64,000 nt of DNA from Sequoia sempervirens (lineage: Eukaryota; Streptophyta; Pinopsida; Cupressales; Cupressaceae): NCBI GenBank assembly GCA_007258455.2, contig VDFB02270651.1, positions 701,898,217 through 701,962,216 of the forward strand. Reading direction: 5' to 3'. The notes below the pieces were generated by a model. The model worked only from the letters and a program-made list of their open reading frames with translations, ran no database searches and was not told the origin of the DNA. Below, piece by piece: positions 55,717 to 64,000 of this stretch (the first letter of the stretch is position 1; every line of letters begins with the position of its first letter). A program made the translations under genes and the position numbers.

Positions 55717-57440
55717 CGTAATGATTGCATCTTCCAGCAGGGCCTTCTACAACAATGACTTCTACTCTAGAATAGCTAAGATATCCCAAAGGGACACATT
55801 AGCAAAGGATTTTTTCAATTTCTCCACCACATTCAAAGGCATCAGATTCAAAGGCTTCTATTCCTTAGTCCTTGTTATAACAATTTCCCTTCGCGATTGA
55901 AATTGTTGTGCAACTACGGAGGTACTAGGAGTTTGGTCACAAACACCTTAGGGTTGCGCGATGACTGGTTCACCTATGAATCTCCTCTTAGAGTGAGTGT
56001 TGTAATTAGACTACACTTGTGGGGCTTTCAATGTGGATGTATCATTTGCAAACACCACCTATTCTTCTATCCATGAGAAGAGCGTGTGGTCGAGAGATAT
56101 ATTTGTTTCTTGCTCCAAGGACATCCCTCACATTTGTGCGGTGAGTACCGCATTTTCCATCTGGGGAGAGGTGTATACATAACCTCCAAGGTCTAATGTC
56201 GCACCTTGGTTGTGCTGTTCCACCACCTTTTGTTGTAGGTTTCCACGCAGGAAGTTTTGAGGCATATGTGCATCATCGTAGGGGAAGCACCAGGGATTGA
56301 TGTCATCGATGAGATTATTTTTCCCCATTGTCAATTCTCTACTCGAACTTGGGTGAGAATTTTGTAGTAGAGTAGCGACTGAAACCATCTGATTAGTTGT
56401 TTGATTTTGTGAATTTGTGCGCGGGCCTCCTTGGAACTAATTTTGTTGGCAGGAAGATCTTTTGCCTTGATAATTTTGGTAGGTTGGTTTCGGAGGTGCG
56501 AACTAATTCCGCTTGATGGTAGTTATTTTGTTTGAGATGATCCGCAACAACACCTTGACATCGCTCATCTCATCTTTTGAAGAGGAAGATGTGGAAGCAA
56601 CATTCTGTGGCATGTTTGGATATGTATAAATAGATTGGGGAGGAGCAGACGCACTGTTAGATGCCATCTCCTGGGCAGGAGCCGATATCTCTAGAAATAT
56701 AGGCATAGCAAGTCGAAGCGAAAACTTTCTGGGGTCAATCAAGTTGTTCTCTACTTTAACAACGATGTTGTATGCATCTAGTAGGGTGGTTGCACCAAGG
56801 GACTAGATCATCATCGAGATGTCAGCATTGATGGATTTCAAGTAGAACATGAATGCCAACTCGACCAGGGGGCAGATAACAGCCTGGATCCTCTACCAAG
56901 TTGTGTGGAAACAGGCATTGAATTCAGTCATGGCTTTGTATGGGGCATGCTTTATGGTCACCAGTTGCTGATATAACGAAGAACAATCTCCATTGTTTAA
57001 AAATCTCTCGTAGAAAGGATCTCCGAGTTGGTCCTAGGTACTGATAGTGTTAGCTTCCAGAGTGCAGTACCAATCTAGCGACTTTCCCTTGAAAGAGGTT
57101 GCAAGCAACCTTAGAGAGACATTTTGGTCGGTGACACCATGCACCAAACATACGTCGGCCACGTCTTACAAATGGTCGAATGGTGTCTTCGAGCCTTCTC
57201 TATTGAACTTTGGCAAAGCTTTTAGTGCGGAAGAAGGGATAGGATCCCATATAGCTGGTGCTACTGGTGCTATAAGGGGGCTTCCAGCATCCCATTCCAC
57301 ATAATTTTTGTTAGCAATTGGAAACATGACTGGTGGAGGGATCAGAACATTCCCCAGACAGGTTCTAGTTCATACTATTACTAGTGGTGGCACTAGCAGG
57401 CCAGGGTTATTCACTGTTTGGGATCTAGTAATAGGTCGAT
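55717..57440 (-). pseudogene. GypH gag
   Basis: Starts near 57440 (RPITRSQTVNNPGLLVPPLV). The central retrotransposon gag domain at about 56740-57180 reads VCLVHGVTDQNVSLRLLATS, FKGKSLDWYCTL, LGDPFYERFLNNGDCSSLYQ, TEFNACFHTTW and NNLIDPRKFSLRLAMP. A low-complexity tail (56128-56700) is rich in Pro, Gln, Ser and Asn. Stops near 57170, 56890 and 56805 break it. I see no zinc knuckle, which is common in this lineage. Confidence 0.8.
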
Positions 57441-57480
57441 GGCTCATACACCCACTTTGAATTTAGATACATTAAAAACA

Positions 57481-57501
57481 AGTCCCACTAGGCGTGCTAG
57501 A
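57481..57501 (-). other. GypH primer-binding site
   Basis: On the minus strand tagcacgcctagtgggactt, about 10 bp inside the 5' LTR end. LardD has tggcacacccggtgggac at the matching place; here the starting TGG is TAG. Confidence 0.6.
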
Positions 57502-57511
57502 AAAAAGAAAC

Positions 57512-58745
57512 TGTTGATGCCTAAAATTAGCAAGCAACAACCTTATGGGAAACTCAATTAATGGGGAGACCAATTGCACTAAACTAAGTGACCTCCTAGT
57601 TTTTTAAAGAAGCCAACTCCTATAGTTGGGGGGTTTGGAATGGGAAATGGAAGTAGATATAAAAAAATAAAGATCTAACCTAAGGCGATGCACCAAAATG
57701 TAGGTGTGGCCATGGTAAATCTCCCTTTCGGATGGGATTTAAGAGCCCGTTCAACAATCTACATGTCCTGGAATAATGGAAATCATAGATGAAAACCAAA
57801 ATAATCTATTCAATAACATAAAATAACTCCCATACACATTTACTAAAAAGAAGAGTCCAAGACATGGTCTAAATCACCAAACTTATATTGAAATTATAAA
57901 AGTTCTGCAAATAAACTACTTAGTACAATAATGGCACAGTATAATGTTTTGTCAAATAGCTAAGAAATAGAAAGGCCGAACAACAATTAGCACAGTCTGA
58001 GAGTCTTAATACAATAATAAAAAATAATACAAAAGTCTTGGTGTCTTTTCCCAAATTTTCTGTATGTTCCAAACTCCTTTTCAGAAAGAAGAAGCAGTAT
58101 AAATAGAAAATCATCCCACTGCCTGAAATCCAATAACACAAAAGATTTCCTTGGCAAGAGCAATGATTTCCATCGCAATGATTTCCCTAGGCCGTTGCAA
58201 CAGAAAAGATTATGAACCATAGAATGTAGTCGCCTTCGAGCTAGATGCATCCCCTACAAATGATGGCAATGGTCCCAGTGCAGAAGCAACAAATTCCCAT
58301 GTAGACATATGTCGCTCACCCACAAAGTTGGTTAGGATACGTGGCAATAGGTCGGGCCTGTTGTTCATTCTTCCTTTCTTACAATGAAAACCCTTGCATA
58401 GAAGACACGTGGAGAAGTCTTTGCTACCAGTGCTAACTGTGGGGTCTACTAAAAAGTGCCTGTGGAATGATGCTACGTGGCATGCAGGTGAAGCTTGGTA
58501 GAGAAGCAAAGGGAAGTAGCCATTCAAAGGACTATGTTGCTAACACGTGGAAGCATGGCAGGCCTCGGTAGAGAAGCAAAGGAGGAAATCATTATGAGGA
58601 AGGAGGAAATCATTATGAGGACACGTGGCGATAATTGGAAAAGCTCTTTAAAAAGGGGCCCAAAGATATTCAAATATATGGGGTGTGGGCCAAGGCCAAA
58701 CAAAATATTATCAACCCGAAGGGAGCTTGAGGGATTTTATATCCA
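57512..58745 (-). repeat. GypH 5' LTR
   Basis: 1234 bp, TGTTGATGCC to tatatcca. Five ACGTGG cores at 58339, 58407, 58475, 58545 and 58623 lie in its U3. It is followed by TSD CACAC. Confidence 0.92.
58339..58628. promoter_or_regulatory. Array of ACGTGG cores in GypH U3, ~69-bp period
   Basis: Cores start 68, 68, 70 and 78 bp apart; three are acacgtgg. The gagaagcaaagg/gaag context recurs between them, so they are units of a degenerate tandem repeat. ACGTGG is the core of plant G-box/ABRE sites bound by bZIP and bHLH factors. Confidence 0.7.
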
Positions 58746-58750
58746 CACAC
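58746..58750. repeat. Target-site duplication of GypH (right), CACAC
   Basis: Exact match to 44357-44361. Confidence 0.9.
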
Positions 58751-58978
58751 AAAATAACATTTCTTTTGTTTGCATTTGTTTCACATGCTCTCTTCCCAAC
58801 TTGATCTCTTGGGGAACATTCTAGAATCTCATAACCATTTGCAACAGATTACCAAACCTCAAATCCTCTAGCCATTAGGTATGCTTCCATCCTTACTTTC
58901 CAAAAAGCATAATTGGTTCCATCGAAAAGTGGTTCCTTGGTAAAAGATAATCCTTCTTGATCCATTGAGTGTGCCATC
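58751..58978 (-). pseudogene. CopG gag N-terminus
   Basis: Starts MAHSMDQEGLSFTKEPLFDG at the ATG ending at 58978, then NYAFWKVRMEAYLMARGFEV (copia gag 'F.G.NY..W...M' block). A stop follows at VW, then NGYEILECSPRDQ, and NANKRNVIL up to the GypH junction. It continues at 44356. The start is the first Met after PBS and leader. Confidence 0.85.
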
Positions 58979-59017
58979 TCAAATCTACCTCAAGTTGTTA
59001 AGCTTCTTCAAAGGAAT

Positions 59018-59033
59018 GTTAACCTAATATCAA
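59018..59033 (-). other. CopG primer-binding site, decayed
   Basis: On the minus strand TTGATATTAGGTTAAC resembles the copia initiator-Met site (TTGGTATCAGAGC) with several transitions. It is next to the LTR start at 59035. Confidence 0.6.
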
Positions 59034-59906
59034 TTGAAGGGCACATAATCTATTGAGAGGGGGTGTGAATCAGTAGATCAAATCAATTTAAAACTCTTTA
59101 CTTCAACATATATACCCAAACACGAAACTTGAATCAAAATAACTATTGCTAATCAAGCAACCACATAAGCACACATTCACACATGAGAACACTAGATATA
59201 CGTGGAAACCCAATATGGGAAAAATCATAGTGAGAATAGCTACTTGGATCTATTGTCCAAATCCAGCCTCACAAAGTAGGATATAATAAGGGAATTTATA
59301 ACTTGAAGTAGGCACCAACCTACCGAAGACACCAATCTCCAATTGTATTTGTAGGCACCAACTTACTGTAGACATCGATCCCCAATACAAAGATCTAAGC
59401 ATCAACTCAATAAGTAGAACACTAGTCCTACCAAATTACAAAGATAAGGTTTGTGGATCTTCAATACTAGTTACACAACTTACATAAGATCTTAACTTGC
59501 TTCAGACACTCTTCTACACTCCTCATGATCTTCTGATGATAGTGCACAATGATTGAGATGCAACTCACATTGAATATCACTTGCTCGCATAACTACTTCT
59601 CACATACTTACATACATACCCTCACACATGCATATCGTGTGAAGTGAGCTAATTATTATATATAGCACACTATATTAACAACACTACATGTCATCTAGGG
59701 ATCTGCAATAAATCAAGATGACATAAGGTGGACCTAAATTCAAATGACATGAAACATGTAACAAGTCGGTCTTAAATCAAATTTGTTTCTACCAAAGAAA
59801 ATGATCCAGTGTACTTCCACTAAAACCTTGATCTGGACCTAGCTTATCATCTCACACTATCTCTATATGACTCACCTACTATTCGTTGCCACATAATTCT
59901 AAAATA

Positions 59907-61026
59907 GGGTGTATGCAAGAAGTTGAGTCCACTTTTTGGCCAAAAAGTGGGTGTTTTCCCTAATTTTAAAAAAAAATCACATTTGACCTTAAAATTTGAA
60001 GCACTTAGAGATGGAATCTTGAAAAAATTCATTGATCATAAAAATTTAGTACTCGGAGTCTAGTTTCCAAATATGTAATTTATTTTAATACCCAGATGAT
60101 ACAAATTGATTTTCAATAGGCATTTCTTAAAACCACTGTTTAAAAGTCACTCTTTTTTCACCATACCATGCACATGTACACCAACCATATTTTGACCTAA
60201 ATAATCATATTTTTCAAAATCCTTTGGGAAAATATTTGCAACACGCTAAAGAATGCTCACAATATTTTTTGAATTTTTTTTGAATTTTTTTTGTTAATTT
60301 TGTATTAGCCATATTTATTGTTTTGAAAAATCATCGTGTACGCCATGCATATGATGACCTAAACTTATCAATTTTTTATTTTTTTTTCAAATTGAAAATA
60401 ATTGTTTGAAGTACGCTTTCATACAATTCGTTTTTCAAAAAATTATTTTAACAAAAAGTTATTAAAATACTAAAAAACTATGGTATTTCAAGTTTATGGA
60501 CCAATTTCAACAAAAATTAATTGAAAAATAGAAAAAAAATCCAATTGTAAAAAAAATTATATATTTGGAATCTAAACTGTCTAATCTATAATGGGTTTTA
60601 ATTTTGTCAAAAAAAATTGCAAAAAAGGTCTTTAGACATATGTGTAAAGTCACTATTTTCTTGTGACATTGACATGACCTTCAAGTTGTAGGTCAAACTA
60701 GGTCCAAAGCTTAGGTTCAAGCCCCAAGCCTTTTCCCAAACCGAAAAAAAAAAGCAAAACTCAAACCAAAATTTATTTTTAAAAAAGGGGTCCCATTTCA
60801 TAAAAAATTAAAAAAATAATGCTTTTATGAAATGGGATCCCATTTCATAAAAGCATAAAAAATATTTTTTTTATGAAACGAGATCCCATTTTTAGCTCAA
60901 GGCCCCAAAGTGAAATGAAATCTCGTTTGCTAAATAACGAGATCTCGTTTCGTTTTGCTTGATTTCAGGTTTTTTTCTAAGTTTGAAACTTCCACCTTAA
61001 GTGGACTCAACTTCGTGCTTTCACCC
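59907..61026. mobile_element. TIR element T2 (1120 bp, GGGTG...CACCC)
   Basis: Left arm 59907-59937 (gggtgtatgcaagaagttga then gtccacttttt). The right arm 60996-61026 is its inverted copy with about five mismatches. Like T1 it starts GGGTG and has no coding sequence. Flanks ata and aac give no clear TSD. Inside are palindromic gaaatgggatcccatttc-like blocks. Confidence 0.65.
60819..60856. repeat. Perfect 38-bp palindrome within T2
   Basis: Centre between 60837 and 60838, half-site atgcttttatgaaatggga. Related half-sites flank it at about 60788-60803 and 60879-60900, and a shorter palindrome aacgagatctcgtt lies near 60942. Confidence 0.85.
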
Positions 61027-61495
61027 AACCATCACTGGTTGATTAACTAGCACAATGACCTTTCTGTCACTTCAAAAAATTTGCATGTTGAACATAACTT
61101 CAAGAACTCTATAATATGATAGAACATGTAGACATACTCTCCATTCAAACAACAAAGCCAAACTCACCTTCAGGAAGAAGTACTTAACACAAATGTGTTG
61201 CTAAAGAACTCTCTTTGCCCTGAGTAACCAACCTGAAACATTTTGGATCAGAATTTTGGATCACCCTTATCAACATGAATATATGTAGGCATGGTATTGC
61301 AAGCATACTATAAGTAGTAGGATTCATTGTTCTCAAAATGTAAACTAATAATGATAATTCAAGTACGATTCATTTTATTCACTATACTGCAGACATTACA
61401 CCTTAGACATCAGTGAGCACTACTCCTTGACAATACACCTTTGACATCAATGAAAACATTTTTTCAAAAATAAATTATTTGAGTCACAAAATTGC

Positions 61496-62203
61496 TTAGC
61501 TTTCCATTTTGAACCATGAAAATTTTGGATAGATGGACATATTGATATTATGAAATTTATTCATAAACTCATTGTAAGACAATTCACTCTCTTTCAAAAT
61601 AATTTTTGTGGCTTCAACTCTCGACTTAATTAAGTATTTCTCATATTCAAATCTCTTCCAAATAACTAGCATTGAATGATCAATAATCTCAAATTGTAAG
61701 AGATTCTTCAAATTTTCACAATCATTACATATATTTTTTATACACTATACATTGAATTCATCTAAATCTTATGATTTTTCACATACAAGAGACTAAAAAA
61801 ATGTGTTGTACTTCCCAGGATGGATACATTTAGATTAATTATTGCGGTGTAGATGAAATTGAACATGATTTCAATAAACAAGTTTCACATACTTTATTTA
61901 TATGTACAAAACATGGTGAATTATCCTTGAAAATAGAATCCTCATCAAATGAAATCTCCTTGAAAAGAGAATCCTCATCCATCTCCATAAAAATTTCCAT
62001 ACCATACAAAAAATTCCTATCACTATTATCAATTTTTTCTTGTACCTATACATTAACTTGGTCATCAATAATTTCAATGGGTTGTTCTTGACTAGATGTT
62101 CCTTGATCCATTTTTGGGTCTCTCTTTTTCGGTCATACAACCTTGATCTAGTCCTTTTATTCCCCATCACAAATTGCTCAAGTTTTAATTCACCTACATA
62201 CAC
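61496..62203 (-). other. Weak minus-strand ORFs, unrecognised
   Basis: Two open stretches, 61898-62203 (101 codons, starts MYVGELKLEQFVMGNKRTRS) and 61496-61711 (71 codons, MKNLLQFEIIDHSMLVIWKR). A second frame over 61900-62110 reads FLYGMEIFMEMDEDSLFKEI and is acidic. No motif found. These could be a gene fragment or chance frames in AT-rich DNA. No splice sites or start context decides it. Confidence 0.2.
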
Positions 62204-62349
62204 ATGTACACATACATATACTTCCCAATTTAATTCAAAGATAAATGTGGTCTTTTAAGTTCATTTAGGCACTATATATGAAAACTACTGAAAAACTTTA
62301 ACCTTTTCTATTTTGATATAGATATATCTATGAAAAATCATGCTTTAGA

Positions 62350-63085
62350 AAACAATTGAGAGAGAGAGAGAGCGCTATGGTCATGCCCCAAGGTAGAATC
62401 TGAGAGAGGGAGAGAAGAGAGAGGTATCTAAGAAGAGAGAGAGGGTAGGTATCTAAGGAGATAGATAGGTTATCTCACTATAATAGGAGAGAGGGAGAGA
62501 TGAGAGAGAGGACCATATATAAGGAGAGAGATAGAGAGAGAGAGAGTTCTATAGCTTAAATGGAAGGATCTTTATTATGAATTTATGGTAAATTGAATAG
62601 TTTATATTGTTAGCTTCCTTTATAGAGAAACCAACTCATAGTTCTAATTTATCAATGTAAGATAAGACTAATAAAATGAAAGAGATAGACAAGTAGCACT
62701 ACATGTATGATAAGAGAGATGGAGAGATGAGAGAGGGGTATGTAAGGAGAGAGAGAGGGGGGGTAGCACAATGCTCATGCCCCCAAGGTAGAACTTGAGA
62801 CGAGAGAAGAGAGAGAGGTATCTAAGGAGGGAGATATCTAGGGTAGGTATCTAAGGAGAGAGAGAGAGAGAGAGAGAGGTTAGATCACTATGGTAGAATG
62901 AGAGGGAGAGATGAGAGAGAAGCCCATGTATAAGGAGAGAGAGAGTTCTACAACTTAAATCAAAGGATCCTTGAACTATGAATTTATGGTAAATTGAACA
63001 TGGTTTATATTGTTAGCTTCCTTTAAAGTGAAACCAAATCATATAACTCTAATTTCTTAATGTAAGATAAGACTGATAAAATGAA
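62350..63085. repeat. ~400-bp tandem duplication with (GA)n tracts
   Basis: Copy 1 about 62365-62680, copy 2 about 62760-63085. Shared landmarks are tcatgcccc...aaggtagaa (62380/62774), gaatttatggtaaattgaa (62579/62980) and atgtaagataagact (62655/63061). The offset grows from ~394 to ~405 through GA-tract length differences. Several pure (GA)n runs are inside. Confidence 0.75.
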
Positions 63086-63647
63086 AAATATTGCTAAATT
63101 TATAACACAAAATAGTGGTTTTTGCTTCAACCTTATCAAATGCTTAATTTACTTAATTAAAACACATTTTATTAAGTAAACTATTGAGTTGAAAATGAGA
63201 AATAATAAAATAACTATTTAGATATAGAGAAAAAAATAGAGAAAATAACTATAATATAGAAATTAGGAGAGGATAGGGAACCTATGAATTGCAGATCTAA
63301 CAACTCACTATTTTTTATACTAATTGGCACTCATATTGTCAAACTAAAATTTTCTATGTTGGTGTCCTATGTTGCATGCTATTATCTTAGGATTTTCTAA
63401 AATGAAAGTTATTTTCTAGCAATTACTTTGTCTACACACTAAGAGAGAAGAATACAAAAAAATATGAGCTAGAAACCAATTTAGGAAGGTACATGTCTAC
63501 ATTCCAAAAACTATTTACCTAAGCTAGTTCTATTTAAATGAAACCTAGTTTAGCCTAAATTTTCTTCCATGAGTTTTCAATAAGGTGAGGAATAATGGAT
63601 TTTAGTACATGTGCACTTAGAATTTTTATATCTAGGTTTAAATATGA
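63086..63647. other. AT-rich stretch, nothing identified
   Basis: No ORF, repeat or element end that I can support. Confidence 0.5.
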
Positions 63648-63935
63648 GATCTAGAGAAAGAGGGGAGAGAGGGAGATAGAAAGATACAAAGAGGATGAGA
63701 GATAAAGGAGGAAGGAGGGAGAGAGAGATAGGGAGGGTAAGAGAGAGTGGAGGGAGGGAGAGAGAGAGATGAGGAGGGGAAGAGAGAGAGAAGAGAGAGG
63801 AGAGAGGAGAGAGATATAAAGGAGGGAGGGAGAGCTCAAGATAAGGAGGGGAAGAGATAGAAGAGAGAAGGGGAGAGAGAGGAGATAAGGTGGTAGCGAG
63901 AGAGAAAATAGGGTGGGAGGGAGAGAGAGGTAAGT
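63648..63935. repeat. GA-rich microsatellite (gag/gga/gata mix)
   Basis: Nearly pure purine on the plus strand, with gagaga, ggaggga and gata units. The CT-strand frame 63651-63839 is a low-complexity Ser/Leu/Pro artefact. Confidence 0.9.
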
Positions 63936-64000
63936 AGAAGGACTTAAGTATTCAAAAACCCTAAAATAGTAAATAATCTCACAATTCCATGTAAACCTTT

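Larger units (their letters stand above)
44362..58745 (-). mobile_element. GypH, 14.4-kb Tat-like Ty3/gypsy element with extra ORFs
   Basis: Complete from LTR to LTR with exact TSDs. Minus-strand order: 5' LTR, PBS, gag, protease, RNase H-like domain, RT, degenerate RNase H, integrase, a spacer with an antisense ORF, a giant ORF-X, 3' LTR. This is longer than a basic gypsy element, and the extra length is the 3' third. Coding frames are broken by stops, mainly TAG, and the integrase Glu is lost. About one base in eight differs between the LTRs over the first ~120 bp, so it is older than CopC. Confidence 0.92.
59035..61470 (-). repeat. CopG 5' LTR (outer end approximate), containing TIR element T2
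   Basis: Starts TGAAGGGCAC. 59205-59250 has the acgtggaaacccaatatggg pattern of copia U5. A minus-strand TATA (gctatatataa) occurs at about 59655-59665. U3 resumes after T2 at 61027 and probably ends near tgacatcaatgaaaacat (about 61460). Two ttacacctt-gacatca repeats lie at 61400-61455. No second LTR in the window. Confidence 0.6.

Noticed and set aside
55184..55900. Plus-strand ORFs over the GypH protease
   Set aside because: Shadows of the protease frame on the minus strand.

Overview
The window looks like plant intergenic DNA, most likely from a large-genome seed plant. A gymnosperm is my guess, from the kinds of element present, but nothing here fixes the species. I see no cellular protein-coding gene, tRNA or rRNA that I can defend. 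Nearly everything is LTR retrotransposons inserted into one another. Almost all lie on the minus strand and almost all are broken by stops, frameshifts or later insertions.

Layout. (1) Outer Ty3/gypsy element 'GypA' (minus, about 20.4-34.2 kb) has its 5' LTR at 32182-34174. Its 3' end is interrupted by a second gypsy element, 'GypB' (minus, 1-4458 plus 15871-~20440), which runs off the left edge. GypB gag is split by a copia-like element, 'CopC' (minus, 4459-15870), with exact 5-bp target duplications (GTTTG), ~96% similar LTRs, primer-binding site (PBS) and polypurine tract (PPT), but no integrase, RT or RNase H. CopC gag is split in turn by 'LardD' (plus, 7001-13670), a non-autonomous element with an acidic ORF. 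(2) 34.2-36.9 kb is a copia remnant, 'CopE', with a probable solo LTR inside. (3) 36.9-43.2 kb is 'CopF', a fairly complete copia (gag-PR-IN-RT-RH, minus) with oppositely truncated LTRs. (4) 'CopG' (minus copia, 43.35-44.36 and 58.75-~61.5 kb) is split inside gag by 'GypH' (44362-58745; TSD CACAC). GypH is a complete 14.4-kb gypsy element of the same lineage as GypA. (5) 61.5-64 kb holds weak ORFs, a ~400-bp tandem duplication and GA-rich microsatellites.

The most interesting part is the GypA/GypH lineage. It has an RNase H-like domain between protease and RT, while the RNase H behind RT lacks its first catalytic Asp. A giant sense ORF of about 1,370 codons lies downstream of integrase, with homologous pieces in both elements. 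GypH also carries an antisense ORF on the plus strand between pol and that ORF, with its own TATA box 80 bp upstream. The U3 has an ACGTGG core repeated about every 69 bp in both GypH LTRs, and the same array with decayed CpGs in GypA. CopF carries a second, unrelated U3 array: ~70-bp units, each with two TCGG-YRAGAC-like decamers 19-20 bp apart.

Two TIR elements (17258-18225 and 59907-61026) both begin GGGTG and end CACCC. LTR coordinates supported by TSDs are reliable to the base. Other element boundaries are marked approximate.
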